NCBI RefSeq assembly: GCF_000515415.1
Contig: NZ_KI911783.1
Location: 1,602,392-1,666,391 of the forward strand
From: Bradyrhizobium sp. WSM1417
GTDB taxonomy: Bacteria > Pseudomonadota > Alphaproteobacteria > Rhizobiales > Xanthobacteraceae
Direction of reading: 5' to 3'
Length of the DNA: 64,000 bases
The position numbers were made by a program, and so were the translations under genes. Numbering within the stretch: the stretch's first letter is position 1; each line of letters begins with the position of its first letter. Below, one piece after another: positions 1 to 8,281 of this stretch. The notes beneath the pieces are model-generated. The model searched no databases. It was not told the origin of the DNA and saw only the letters and a program-made list of their open reading frames with translations.

Positions 1-1076
1 ATGATCTTCAGCATCTGGCGCCGGCCCAGCGGCAGGTCGATGATGCGGTTACCGAACACCACGCGGTTCTTGGCGACCGTCATCGCGTCATGGTAGGCGC
101 GGCGCATCAGCGCGGTGGATTTGACGCCGTTTGAAAGCCGCGACGAGTTCACCATCTCGGCCATCTGCACGAAACCGCGGTCGAGCTTGCCGACCGCGTA
201 GGCGATCGCGCCTTCGAGCTTGATTTCACCAGAGGCCATCGAGCGCGTGCCGAGCTTGTCCTTCAGACGCACGATCCGGTAGTGGTTCTGCGAGCCATCG
301 TCGAGAAAGCGCGGCATCAGGAACAGGCCGACTCCGCGCGTGCCGGGGCCGGCGCCTTCGGGGCGCGCCAGCAGCATCACGATCTTTGCGTCGGCGTTCG
401 AGCAGAACCATTTTTCGCCGGTGAGGCGCCAATGGTCGCCTTCCTGCACCGCCGTCGTGGTCAGCGTGCCGACATCGGAGCCGCCTTCCTTCTCGGTCAT
501 GAACTGGCCGCCTTGAGTCAGCTTGCTCATGTCGGTCTGGGTCAGGCCGTCGAGATATTTCGCCTTCAGCGGCTCGCTGCCGAAACTCGCGAGCAGCTTG
601 GCGCAGCCGTCGGTGACGTTGATCGGGCAGCCCATGCCGAATTCGGTCTGGTTGAACAGGAAGGTAAAGGCGTGCTTGGCGACGACGGGATATTTGTCCG
701 GCCAGCGCATGATGCCCTTGCGGATCGAGAGCGCGTGGATGCCGAACTCGCCGAAGGCTGCCTTCTCCAGCTCGCGATAGGCCGGGTGGTATTCGATCCA
801 CTGCACGTCGCGGCCGAATTTGTCGCGCTGGTGCAGCACCGGTGCGTGCCGGTCGGCGAGCCGCGCGCAATCGTCGAGATGTCCGCCGGCGAGTTCACCC
901 AGGCGATCGAGATGCGGCTCGATGTGACGGAATAGCGTGTCCGGCAGATGAATGCGCAGGAGATCGGTGAGTGCCTGATCGGCGCGGTAGAAATTCATGC
1001 CGGTGGTATCGGGAGCCAGCAGTCCGGATGGTGCGGCCGCGACCTGTTTTGGCTGCGCGGGGGCCGGCTGTCGCAT
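1..1076 (-). CDS. Acyl-CoA dehydrogenase family protein (AidB-like), 3' end outside the window
   Basis: Reading leftward from an ATG at 1076 gives 358 open codons that run off the window, so the C-terminal part is missing. The protein begins MRQPAPAQP. A helical N-terminal region is followed by the acyl-CoA dehydrogenase middle domain (SKLTQGGQFMTEKEGGSD, then GEKWFCSNADA around residue 220) and the start of the C-terminal helical domain (GTRSMASGEIKLEGA, then MVNSSRLSNG). This layout resembles AidB-type flavin acyl-CoA dehydrogenases, which are FAD enzymes that oxidise acyl-CoAs or act in alkylation response. The true substrate cannot be read from the sequence. It is divergent from the SDR gene at 1308, with a 231-base shared upstream region. 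Confidence 0.85.
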   Translation of the reverse strand, partial: MRQPAPAQPKQVAAAPSGLLAPDTTGMNFYRADQALTDLLRIHLPDTLFRHIEPHLDRLGELAGGHLDDCARLADRHAPVLHQRDKFGRDVQWIEYHPAYRELEKAAFGEFGIHALSIRKGIMRWPDKYPVVAKHAFTFLFNQTEFGMGCPINVTDGCAKLLASFGSEPLKAKYLDGLTQTDMSKLTQGGQFMTEKEGGSDVGTLTTTAVQEGDHWRLTGEKWFCSNADAKIVMLLARPEGAGPGTRGVGLFLMPRFLDDGSQNHYRIVRLKDKLGTRSMASGEIKLEGAIAYAVGKLDRGFVQMAEMVNSSRLSNGVKSTALMRRAYHDAMTVAKNRVVFGNRIIDLPLGRRQMLKI

Positions 1077-1307
1077 GATCGTCCTCTTCGTTTCCACCTT
1101 GCGGTCATTTTACGCTGATTTGGCGCTTGCCGCTTGAGATGATGTCGATCATGCTCCAGTCGCGAAAGCGGATAAAGCCGCAAATTGTCAGGGAGGCATG
1201 ATCGCCGCGTGGGAGCAATTCGCTCTGCGGAATTGTGATCGTCCCGGGTGATTGTCCGTGCGGACCGTGCATAGATCAGCGGCTTCCCGTCTTCGAGAGA
1301 TCACGTC

Positions 1308-2009
1308 ATGGAACACCCCAAATACAAGATCGCCCTCATCGTCGGCGCCGGCGAAGGCCTGAGCGCCTCGCTGGCGCGGCTGTTGTCCGCCCAGGGCATC
1401 CGCGTCGCACTGGCCGCGCGAAAAATCGAGAAGCTCGGCGCGCTCTGCAGCGAGACCGGCGCCAAGGCCTATGCCTGCAACGCCACCGATCCTGATGAGG
1501 TCGAGCGCCTGTTCGGCCTGGTCGAACGCGAGATCGGTACGCCCGATTTGGTCGTCTACAACGCCAGCGGCCGCGCGCGCGGGCCGTTCGTCGATCTCGT
1601 TCCGGCCGACGTGGCGAACGCCATTGCGGTCAGTGCCTATGGCGGCTTCCTGGTGGCGCAGCAGGCGGCCAGGCGCATGCTGCCGAACCAGCACGGTGCG
1701 ATCCTGTTCACCGGCGCCTCGGCCAGCGTCAAGGGCTATGCGCAGTCCGCACCGTTCGCGATGGGCAAGTTCGCACTGCGCGGGCTGGCGCAGAGCATGG
1801 CGCGCGAATTGTCGCCGCAAGGCATCCATGTCGCGCATTTCGTGATCGATGGCGGCATCAGGAGCGCAGCGCGCGCGGAAGCGCCGGAGAGGCCGGATTC
1901 GATGCTCGATCCCGATGCCATCGCAGCGAGCTACTGGAATGTGTTGCAGCAGCCGCGCAGCGCCTGGAGCTGGGAGCTGGAGCTGCGGCCCTGGGTGGAG
2001 AAGTTTTGA
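1308..2009 (+). CDS. SDR family oxidoreductase with an altered active site (FxxxK)
   Basis: A 233-residue Rossmann-fold short-chain dehydrogenase. The nucleotide-binding turn is GAGEGLSAS near residue 13 and the cofactor-loop position reads YNASG instead of NNAG. The catalytic Ser region is GASASVKG, but the usual YxxxK is F-A-M-G-K, so the catalytic Tyr is Phe while Lys is kept. The C-terminal tail (YWNVLQQPRSAWSWELELRP) is unlike that of FabG-type enzymes. It lies upstream of an enoyl-CoA hydratase gene, separated by a palindromic repeat, so a role in acyl-CoA metabolism is possible. The Phe substitution makes classical SDR chemistry doubtful; the protein may still bind NAD(P). Confidence 0.85.
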   Translation: MEHPKYKIALIVGAGEGLSASLARLLSAQGIRVALAARKIEKLGALCSETGAKAYACNATDPDEVERLFGLVEREIGTPDLVVYNASGRARGPFVDLVPADVANAIAVSAYGGFLVAQQAARRMLPNQHGAILFTGASASVKGYAQSAPFAMGKFALRGLAQSMARELSPQGIHVAHFVIDGGIRSAARAEAPERPDSMLDPDAIAASYWNVLQQPRSAWSWELELRPWVEKF

Positions 2010-2030
2010 AGGCGATAAATTCACAACGAC

Positions 2031-2116
2031 CGTCATTGCGAGCGAAGCGAAGCAATCCAGAATGCCTCCACTGAAAAAGGCTGGATTGCTTCGTCGCTTC
2101 GCTCCTCGCAATGACG
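2031..2116. repeat. Dispersed palindromic repeat, family A, copy 1
   Basis: An 86-base inverted repeat. The left arm begins CGTCATTGCGAGCGAAGCG and the right arm ends with its complement (CTCGCAATGACG). The inner arms AGCAATCCAG and CTGGATTGCTT flank a short variable loop. The same element recurs at 23098, 36398 and 61948. It lies between the SDR and enoyl-CoA hydratase genes and could form a strong RNA hairpin. Confidence 0.9.
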
Positions 2117-2132
2117 AAAGAGAGGGAGCGGC

Positions 2133-2963
2133 ATGACCACGGAAACCACCATCGATACCGGCACCAATGAACTCCTCTGCGTGATCCGCGATCGCGTCGC
2201 CGTCATCACGCTGAACCGGCCCGAGGCGCGCAACTCGCTGTCGGACGCGCTGACTCCGGCGCTGCGCACGATGATCCGCTCCTGCGGCGAGAACCCCGAT
2301 GTCGGAGCGCTGCTGATCACCGGCGCGGGCGAAGCGTTCTGCGCGGGCGGCAACGTCAAGGGCATGGGTGCGCATCGCGACCCGAAGAAGCTGGAAATGT
2401 CCTTTGACGACAAGGTCGCCGATCTCCAGGAGCGGCAGCGCCTGCTCACCGGCGCGCTGGTGTCGGTGCGCAAGCCGACGATCGCGGCGCTGCCGGGGCC
2501 GGCGGTCGGCGCGGGGCTCGCCATCGCCATGGCCTGCGACATCCGCATTGCCGCACAGTCGGCCTTCGTGGCCACCGGCTATGCGCGCATTGCGCTCAGC
2601 GGCGATTATGGCATCGCGTGGCTGTTGACGCGCCTCGTCGGCACTGCGCGGGCGCGCGAGCTGCTGTTCACCGGCGATCGGGTCGATGCCGCCAGGTGCG
2701 AGGCCATCGGCCTCGTCAACCGCGTGGTACCCGACGACAAATTGCAGGCGGAGGCCTTTGCACTGGCAAAATCCCTCGCTGGAGGTCCGCGCCTCGCGCT
2801 GCGCTACATGAAGGACAATCTCGACGAGGCCCTGCTGTTCGACTTCGAGACCGCGCGCGACCATGAAGCCGAGCGTCTGGTCCGCCTGACCACGACCGCC
2901 GATCACAAGGAAGCGGTGCAGGCGTTCATCGAGAAGCGCAAGGCTGTATTCACGGGGAAGTAG
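2133..2963 (+). CDS. Enoyl-CoA hydratase/isomerase family protein (PaaG-like)
   Basis: A 276-residue crotonase-fold protein preceded by the purine-rich stretch GAAAGAGAGGGAGCGGC. The fold signatures are VAVITLNRPEARNSL at the N-terminus, GAGEAFCAGGNVKGM (first oxyanion-hole strand) and LPGPAVGAGLAIAMACD (second oxyanion helix). The position of the first hydratase Glu is Ala. The second region reads IALSGDYGIAWLLTRLVG, resembling the Asp-bearing GLVPDSGGTWLLPRLVG segment of PaaG-type isomerases. An isomerase or atypical hydratase acting on CoA thioesters is therefore more likely than a classical two-Glu hydratase. It may be co-transcribed with the SDR gene upstream. Confidence 0.9.
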   Translation: MTTETTIDTGTNELLCVIRDRVAVITLNRPEARNSLSDALTPALRTMIRSCGENPDVGALLITGAGEAFCAGGNVKGMGAHRDPKKLEMSFDDKVADLQERQRLLTGALVSVRKPTIAALPGPAVGAGLAIAMACDIRIAAQSAFVATGYARIALSGDYGIAWLLTRLVGTARARELLFTGDRVDAARCEAIGLVNRVVPDDKLQAEAFALAKSLAGGPRLALRYMKDNLDEALLFDFETARDHEAERLVRLTTTADHKEAVQAFIEKRKAVFTGK

Positions 2964-2968
2964 CGGCG

Positions 2969-3006
2969 AAAAAAATGCCCGGCTCTGGTTTTCACCAAGC
3001 CGGGCA
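2969..3006 (-). terminator. Intrinsic terminator of the GNAT gene
   Basis: Arms TGCCCGGCT (2976-2984) and AGCCGGGCA (2998-3006) form a 9-bp stem. The run of A residues at 2969-2975 reads as a U tract on the minus strand, directly after the GNAT stop codon. It lies in the convergent gap between the hydratase and the GNAT gene, so it may also work poorly as a plus-strand stop. Confidence 0.75.
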
Positions 3007-3015
3007 CGAGTGGTG

Positions 3016-3639
3016 TCAGGCCGAGGCTGAGGGGCTATCGGCCTGACGGGAAAGCGCGACGAGACGCCAGCTCGCGCAAGGAATGTCTTTCGGTGCGACG
3101 GAGATCTCCTTGTCGAAGCGCACCAGCTTCCAGTCGTCAGGATGGTTGACGAAGGCGAAGTCCGATTTGCGTGCGAGCGAGATCATGGCGGCGTTGGAGC
3201 GCAGCGTGTCGCCGAACATGTGGTCGGCGCCAAGCGCGGCCGCGCGGCATTCAAGATTCTTCATCAGCACGGTGGCGATGCCGTGGCCCTGCCAGCGGTC
3301 GGCAACCGACAGGCCGAATTCAAGCGTCGCGGTTTCGGCATGCAGCGCATAGCGCGCTTCGGCGACGATGGTCTCGAAGCCGTCGACCATCATGGTCGCG
3401 ACCACGGTGAAACGTTCGCGCTCGCCGATTTGAAGGAATTCGTGCAGCAGGCCCTGCGGCAGTTCGCTGATCGCGCCGAAGAAGCGGTTGTAGCGGGACC
3501 GCGTCGAGAGCGAGCGAAAATAATGCTGGAGCTCCTCGGTGTCGCGCGGCTCGACGAAGCGAACGCGCAGCGCCTCGCCGTGTCGCGTGCGCAGCGTGTC
3601 CGAATATTGCTTCAGATCTTCCAGGCGAAGGGTGCTCAT
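3016..3639 (-). CDS. GNAT family N-acetyltransferase
   Basis: A 207-residue protein from the ATG at 3639 (MSTLRLEDL). An upstream start at 3663 in the same frame would add eight residues but lacks a better ribosome site. It contains a GNAT fold: strand RVRFVEPRDTEEL, acceptor strand EFGLSVADRWQGHGIATVLM with the acetyl-CoA pyrophosphate loop QGHGIA near residue 130, and a following helix with SNAAMISLARKSDF. Proteins of this type acetylate small molecules or protein amines; some related domains act on CoA synthetases. The substrate is unknown. It is convergent with the hydratase gene and has its own terminator. Confidence 0.85.
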   Translation of the reverse strand: MSTLRLEDLKQYSDTLRTRHGEALRVRFVEPRDTEELQHYFRSLSTRSRYNRFFGAISELPQGLLHEFLQIGERERFTVVATMMVDGFETIVAEARYALHAETATLEFGLSVADRWQGHGIATVLMKNLECRAAALGADHMFGDTLRSNAAMISLARKSDFAFVNHPDDWKLVRFDKEISVAPKDIPCASWRLVALSRQADSPSASA

Positions 3640-3719
3640 GACACGCGCCCCCAAGGGGACCAAAGGGAAAAGGGACCGCCGGCGCCCCCACAGTCAGGCG
3701 GCGCCGGCCTGGCGGCCAA

Positions 3720-3923
3720 TCAGGCCCGCCAGAAGGGTTTGTCGGCCTCGTAGGCCACATCGCTCCAGGACAGCCCGACGTCCTGAAGGTCGCGCGCGGA
3801 CCAGTGGGTGAGCTCCCGCCGGGTCCGGTAGCGCTCGTGCCAGACGTGAAGGGTCTCGCCGATCTGATGGATCAGCCCTGGCGCATGATGATTTGTCATC
3901 GAATTCTGGGTCAAAGTAGACAT
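3720..3923 (-). CDS. DUF1127 family small protein
   Basis: A 67-residue protein starting MSTLTQNSM with AGGAGCTGACA directly upstream. The C-terminal part (RYRTRRELTHWSARDLQDVGLSWSDVAYEADKPFWR) matches the DUF1127 pattern of a short Arg-rich helix followed by L-x-D-x-G-[LI]. In Agrobacterium, members of this family affect small-RNA turnover and phosphate or nitrogen physiology. No catalytic residues are expected. The gene is divergent from the LysR regulator at 4034 and may be one of its targets. Confidence 0.85.
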   Translation of the reverse strand: MSTLTQNSMTNHHAPGLIHQIGETLHVWHERYRTRRELTHWSARDLQDVGLSWSDVAYEADKPFWRA

Positions 3924-4002
3924 TGTCAGCTCCTGGAGCTAAGTTGACCCCTAATATCTGCTTGCGGGTGCATTGCGACAAACGACAATTTGTACTCTTT
4001 CG

Positions 4003-4019
4003 CATGAAATAACGTCATG
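4003..4019. promoter_or_regulatory. Candidate LysR-type operator in the DUF1127/LysR divergent region
   Basis: CATGA (4003-4007) and TCATG (4015-4019) form an inverted repeat around seven bases, ending 14 bases before the LysR start codon. Short dyads of this spacing are typical of LysR-family sites. The 110-base divergent region is relatively AT-rich. This is inference from symmetry and location only. Confidence 0.35.
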
Positions 4020-4033
4020 TATCCTGCTGCCAT

Positions 4034-4933
4034 ATGACTGCCAGATTGCCCTCCCTGAACGGATTGCGGGCCTTTGAGGCCGCCGCGCGCCATCTCAGCT
4101 TCACGCTGGCGGCGTCCGAGCTGAATGTGACCCAGACCGCGATCAGCCATCAGATCCGCAGGCTCGAGGAGGAGCTCGGCATCCGCCTGTTCGTCCGGCA
4201 GAACCGCGCGCTGACGCTGACGCCGGAGGCGCGCGACTATCTGCCGGGCGTCCGCGCCGCCTTCAACGACCTTCGCCTTGCCACCGACCGGCTACTGCGC
4301 AAGGACGACGACAAGGTGCTGACCGTCTCGACGCTGGCCTCGCTGGCCGCAAAATGGCTGCTGCCGCGGCTGACCGATTTCCAGGAGCACCATCCCGGCA
4401 TCGACGTCCGCATCACCACCTCGACCAGCCTCGTGGACTTCCAGCGCGACAATGTCGATGCCGCGATCCGTTACGGGCGCGGCCAGTGGGCGGGTTTGCG
4501 CGCCGACTGGCTGATGGCGGACGAGCTGTTTCCGGTGTGCAGCCCGTCTCTGCTGCGCGGTGACAAGCCGCTGCGCTGTCCCGAGGACCTCAAGAGCCAC
4601 ATGCTGCTGCACACCTCCAATGCCAACAGCGACGACTGGCGGCTGTGGTTGACGGCGGCGGGTCAGCCGGCCGACATCGCCAGGCAGCCCGGCATCACCT
4701 TCGACATGATCTTCATGACCATCCAGGCCGCGATCGACGGCATCGGCGTCGCGATGGGGCGGACCTCCTACGTCCAGGACGACATCGCCAAGGGCCGGCT
4801 CGTCGTTCCCTTCAAGATCGCGCTGCCGGCCGATGCCGGCTTCTATCTGGTCGCGCCGGAGGGTCGCCGCGAGGCGCCGAAGCTCGCGGCATTCCGCGAC
4901 TGGATGATCGCTGCAACGCAGAATAAAGCTTGA
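4034..4933 (+). CDS. LysR family transcriptional regulator (GcvA-like)
   Basis: A 299-residue protein. The N-terminal winged helix-turn-helix reads LNGLRAFEAAARHLSFTLAASELNVTQTAISHQIRRLEEELGIRLF in order (residues 8-53), very close to the GcvA subgroup. The remaining 210 residues form the periplasmic-binding-like effector domain with the GcvA-type strand LLPRLTDFQEHHPGIDVRI. Such regulators usually control a neighbouring divergent gene and themselves, here the DUF1127 gene. The effector is unknown; GcvA homologues in E. coli respond to glycine, but this subgroup is broad. Confidence 0.9.
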   Translation: MTARLPSLNGLRAFEAAARHLSFTLAASELNVTQTAISHQIRRLEEELGIRLFVRQNRALTLTPEARDYLPGVRAAFNDLRLATDRLLRKDDDKVLTVSTLASLAAKWLLPRLTDFQEHHPGIDVRITTSTSLVDFQRDNVDAAIRYGRGQWAGLRADWLMADELFPVCSPSLLRGDKPLRCPEDLKSHMLLHTSNANSDDWRLWLTAAGQPADIARQPGITFDMIFMTIQAAIDGIGVAMGRTSYVQDDIAKGRLVVPFKIALPADAGFYLVAPEGRREAPKLAAFRDWMIAATQNKA

Positions 4934-4969
4934 GATCGTGCCGGCGCAGTCCGCGCCACCTGCTACTCG

Positions 4970-5383
4970 CTACAACTCCACCACGACGTAATCGCTCTCG
5001 ACTTTCACCGCAATCGTCTCAGCAACGTACGGCCCCTTCACCACGCTCGCACCCGGCTCGACATGGGCCGGGTAGGCCTTGACGCGGAAGCGGCGGGGGT
5101 CGCAATAGGACTGGCCGGTGCGGATGTCGAACTCCCAGCCGTGCCAGGGGCAGCGAATGATCTCGCCGAGCTTGGTGTATTCGATCTCGCCCGGATCCTT
5201 CGATTGCGCGAGTCCGATCAAAGGTCCCTCGCACAGCGCTGCGCCCTGATGCGGGCAGCGGTTCATCAGGCCGAAATATTCACCCTTGATGTTGAAGATC
5301 GCGATCGGCCGTCCGTCGATCTCCAGAAATTTTCGCGTGCCGGGCGGAAACTCATCGACCGCGGCAATCACATGCCGCGCCAT
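4970..5383 (-). CDS. Rieske [2Fe-2S] domain protein
   Basis: A 137-residue small ferredoxin-like protein starting MARHVIAAVDEF. The cluster ligands are in CPHQGAALCEG (C-x-H) and CPWHGWEFD (C-x-x-H), about 45 residues apart. Between them is a longer loop (GLAQSKDPGEIEYTKLGE) than in simple Rieske ferredoxins. There is no oxygenase catalytic domain, so it is an electron carrier or ferredoxin component. Its ATG overlaps the stop of the upstream amidohydrolase gene (TGATG), so the two are translationally coupled. No oxygenase or reductase is encoded in the window, so its partner is elsewhere or the amidohydrolases are linked to one. Confidence 0.9.
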   Translation of the reverse strand: MARHVIAAVDEFPPGTRKFLEIDGRPIAIFNIKGEYFGLMNRCPHQGAALCEGPLIGLAQSKDPGEIEYTKLGEIIRCPWHGWEFDIRTGQSYCDPRRFRVKAYPAHVEPGASVVKGPYVAETIAVKVESDYVVVEL

Positions 5384-6492
5384 CAAGCGATCCCGTACAG
5401 CTTCTTCGCATTGCCGAGATAGAAGGCCTCGCGATCATCGTCGTTGACGCCTGCGGGCAGCACGCGCGACGGCTCGTCGTAGTCCCAGTGCGGATAGTCG
5501 GTGGCGAACAGCAGCCGATCCCAGCCGATCCACTTGATGACGTCGAACAGATCCTCGCGGCGCTCCGGATCCTCCATCGGCTGCGTCGTCCACCACACCT
5601 GCTCGCGGATATATTCCGACGGCGGCCGCTTCACATGCGGCACCTCGCTGCGCAGGCGCTGCCAGACCTTGTCGAGCCGCCACGCCAGCGACGGCGCCCA
5701 GCCGAAGCCGGCCTCGATCATCACCATCTTCAATTTCGGGAAGCGCTCGAACACACCCTCCAGCACGAGGCTTGCGAGCGCCGATTGCTGACACTGCGAG
5801 TGGCCGACCATTTCCTCGATGTAATAGGAAGGCCAGCCCGACGGCGTGATCGGGTTGCCGCCGAAGCCGAACGCGTGGACGCCGACGGGAAGGCCGGCCT
5901 CTTCCGCGGCCTGATAGATCGGCCAGTAGCGACGCTGGCCGAGCGGCTCAACATTGCGGCTGAGCAGCAGCACCTGCACGAAATTCTTGTCGCCGGCGCG
6001 CTCGCGGATTTCGGCTGCGGCCGACAGCCCGTCCTCATTGCCGACGACGATGGAGGCCTTCAGCCGCTTGTCCTTGCTGGTCCATTTGTCGATCTGCCAA
6101 TCGTTGATCGCCGAGCACAAAGCGGCCGAGAGCTCGTGATTGCGGATGCCCTGCCCGGTGTTAAGCGGATTGAGCACGCCGAGCTGCACGTTGTTGGGGT
6201 CGAGCAGCTGCTTCTGCATGAAGGACAGCGATGAGCCCTGCGGCCCGCCTTCCGGCGGATAGGCGTCGCGGCGCGAGGCGTTGGGCTGGGCCTTCGGATA
6301 GGGCGGACCTTCCATCATGCCCTGATAGGCATGGACGCCGTAGACTTCGAGATGATGCTGCCAGCGTTTGGCCAGATAGGGATAGAGCTCGGCGCGGGTC
6401 GCGCGTGCCGGATGGATGTCGCAGTCCGCGATCGCGGCTTTGACGGCCAGTGGGGAAGCGGCTTCGGAGCTTTCGCGGAATTGAATATTCAT
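5383..6492 (-). CDS. Amidohydrolase family protein (amidohydrolase_2)
   Basis: A 369-residue TIM-barrel metal-dependent hydrolase with an ideal AAAGGAGG ribosome site. The N-terminal motif is D-C-D-I-H (residues 23-27, HxH replaced by DxH as in the ACMSD-like group). Further metal-site residues are in VGVHAFGFGG and FATDYPHWDYDEP near the C-terminus. Members decarboxylate or hydrolyse aromatic-derived acids and cyclic compounds. It sits in an operon with a paralogue at 6516 and the Rieske protein at 4970. The family and position fit catabolism of an aromatic or cyclic compound; the substrate is not identifiable. Confidence 0.88.
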   Translation of the reverse strand: MNIQFRESSEAASPLAVKAAIADCDIHPARATRAELYPYLAKRWQHHLEVYGVHAYQGMMEGPPYPKAQPNASRRDAYPPEGGPQGSSLSFMQKQLLDPNNVQLGVLNPLNTGQGIRNHELSAALCSAINDWQIDKWTSKDKRLKASIVVGNEDGLSAAAEIRERAGDKNFVQVLLLSRNVEPLGQRRYWPIYQAAEEAGLPVGVHAFGFGGNPITPSGWPSYYIEEMVGHSQCQQSALASLVLEGVFERFPKLKMVMIEAGFGWAPSLAWRLDKVWQRLRSEVPHVKRPPSEYIREQVWWTTQPMEDPERREDLFDVIKWIGWDRLLFATDYPHWDYDEPSRVLPAGVNDDDREAFYLGNAKKLYGIA

Positions 6493-6515
6493 CGCCTTGC
6501 CTCCTTTGGCAGCGG

Positions 6516-7574
6516 CTAGGTCAGGCGGGGATAGGTCGCATGCGGATTATCGATCATGATCTTGCGCACGAGATCGGGGGTGAGACCTGCGGGCAGCGCC
6601 TCCTGGCCGTCGAACTGCCAGTGCGGATAGTCGGTGGAGAATACGACCAATTCGTCCGACTGCATATGATCAAACAGGCGAATTAATGTCGCCTCATCCG
6701 GCGGCGCGTCGAATGGCTGCAACGAGAAGCGGATGTTGCTGCGCACAATGTCCAGCGGCGCGCGATCGACCCACGGCGTCTCCATCCGCACCCCGCGCCA
6801 GAACTTGTGCAGGCGCCACAGAAAGGGGGAGATCCAGGACACCCCGGATTCCAGCATCACCATTTTCAGCCGCGGATATTTGGCGAACACGCCCTCGACG
6901 ATCAGGCTGGTGAGCTGGGTCTGGAACGCCTGGGCCTGACCGGCATAATCCTCGATGTGGTAGGACCCCCAGCCGACGGCGGTCGGCGGATTGTGATAGG
7001 CGGAACCGGCATGAATGCCGATCGGGAGTTCCAGCCGTTCTGCCGCCTCGTAGATCGGCCAGAGCGCGCGCTTGCCGAGCGGCGTGTCGCCCATCACCAG
7101 CATCAGCACCTGCACGAAGCGGCGGTCTTGCGCACAGCGCTCGATCTCGGCGACCGCCTTCTCGACGCTTTGGGTTGGGATCACAATGGAGCCGCGCAGC
7201 CGCGGATCGCGATCGAGCCATTCTTTCGCGAGCCAGTCGTTCAGCGCGCGACAGAAGGCGGCCTGCAGATCCTCGGAAAACACCATCTGCACGCCATAGA
7301 GCGGATTGCAGATGGCATGCGAGAGCTGAAAGGGATCGAGCACGTGGCGCTGCATGTCCGCCAGGCTCTCGCCCGGCTTGCCGCTTTCGGGGCGCCAGTC
7401 GGGCCGCGCCGTGATCGGCGAGTTTTGCGGGTAGGATTGCGAGATGAGATCGACCATGCCGCGTGTCGTCACCTGATCGCGCCAATAGTCGTTCAGGTAG
7501 GGCAGCAGGCTGGTCAGATGCGGCACGGCCGGATGCACATCGCAATCCACCCCGCCGGCGATCAGGGACGCCAT
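6516..7574 (-). CDS. Amidohydrolase family protein, paralogue of the next gene
   Basis: A 352-residue protein. The start at 7574 (MASLIAGGVDCDVHP) is chosen because GAAGGA lies nine bases upstream; a longer frame begins at 7646. It matches the downstream amidohydrolase along its length: VDCDVHPAVPHL, IGIHAGSAYHNPP, KMVMLESGVSWISPFLWRL and FSTDYPHWQFDGQEALPAG. The metal-ligand Asp-x-His, the mid-protein His and the C-terminal Asp are all present. It is first in a three-gene operon with the amidohydrolase at 5383 and the Rieske protein, 23 bases ahead of the second gene. Two related enzymes in tandem suggest successive or alternative steps on related substrates. Confidence 0.88.
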   Translation of the reverse strand: MASLIAGGVDCDVHPAVPHLTSLLPYLNDYWRDQVTTRGMVDLISQSYPQNSPITARPDWRPESGKPGESLADMQRHVLDPFQLSHAICNPLYGVQMVFSEDLQAAFCRALNDWLAKEWLDRDPRLRGSIVIPTQSVEKAVAEIERCAQDRRFVQVLMLVMGDTPLGKRALWPIYEAAERLELPIGIHAGSAYHNPPTAVGWGSYHIEDYAGQAQAFQTQLTSLIVEGVFAKYPRLKMVMLESGVSWISPFLWRLHKFWRGVRMETPWVDRAPLDIVRSNIRFSLQPFDAPPDEATLIRLFDHMQSDELVVFSTDYPHWQFDGQEALPAGLTPDLVRKIMIDNPHATYPRLT

Positions 7575-7741
7575 GACGTGTCCTTCACGTTTCCTCGTCG
7601 CGTCGTCTCGCGGGCGGCGCTTGGCCGCTCCGCCTTTGGCCGCCATTCAAGCAGGCCTGCCCGTTGGCTGCAACTCGGCCAACGGCGCTGTCATATGCTA
7701 GAAAGGCCGAGCTCGGTTGCGAAGGCATAAGGGGTCAGGGA

Positions 7742-8224
7742 ATGAAAGAGCTCGTTAGCATTGCGGAACAGGTCGCCGCAAAACTGATCGCGCGCAAACA
7801 GACCATTGCCGTGGCGGAATCCTCGACCGGCGGACTGATCTCGGCCAGCCTGCTCGCGGTCCCCGGCGCGTCCGCCTATTTCCTCGGCGGGGCCGTTGTC
7901 TACACCCGCGATGCCCGGCGTGTGCTGATGGATATTTCGGACGAAGGAATGAAGGGCTTTCGTTCCTCGTCGGAGCCCTACGCGCAGCTGCTGGCCGAGC
8001 GGATGCGCAGCCGCTTCAACTGCAACTGGGGCCTGTCCGAGACCGGCGCGTCCGGTCCCACCGGCAATCGCTACGGCGATGCGGCGGGCCACAGCTGCAT
8101 GGCGGTCGCCGGGCCCGCAGTCGAGGCGATGACGCTGGAGACGGGCAGCAACGACCGCCTCGCTAACATGCAAACCTTTGCGGCGACAGCGCTGAAATTG
8201 CTGCTGAAGAATCTGGAGCGCTGA
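7742..8224 (+). CDS. CinA C-terminal domain / nicotinamide-nucleotide amidase-like protein
   Basis: A 160-residue stand-alone CinA C-terminal (PncC) domain. The ATG at 7742 follows AAGGGGTCAGGGA; the frame is open further upstream but without support. Signature motifs are AVAESSTGGLISASLL (residues 22-37), GGAVVYTRDAR and LSETGASGPTGNRYGD. PncC enzymes deamidate nicotinamide mononucleotide to nicotinate mononucleotide in pyridine nucleotide salvage, with the Ser of the ESxTGG motif at the active site. The motif is intact. It differs from full-length CinA in lacking the N-terminal MoaB-like domain, which is common. No operon partner is evident. Confidence 0.88.
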   Translation: MKELVSIAEQVAAKLIARKQTIAVAESSTGGLISASLLAVPGASAYFLGGAVVYTRDARRVLMDISDEGMKGFRSSSEPYAQLLAERMRSRFNCNWGLSETGASGPTGNRYGDAAGHSCMAVAGPAVEAMTLETGSNDRLANMQTFAATALKLLLKNLER

Positions 8225-8281
8225 CCTCGCGGCCTCCCGAATATCTGGCTGTGCCGGAGAATGTGTGGTGTGACGCGCTCT

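Noticed and set aside
1188..2906. 572-residue minus-strand open frame over the SDR and hydratase genes
   Set aside because: It is antisense to two genes with clear motifs, has low-complexity Arg/Ala/Gly composition, and crosses a palindromic repeat.
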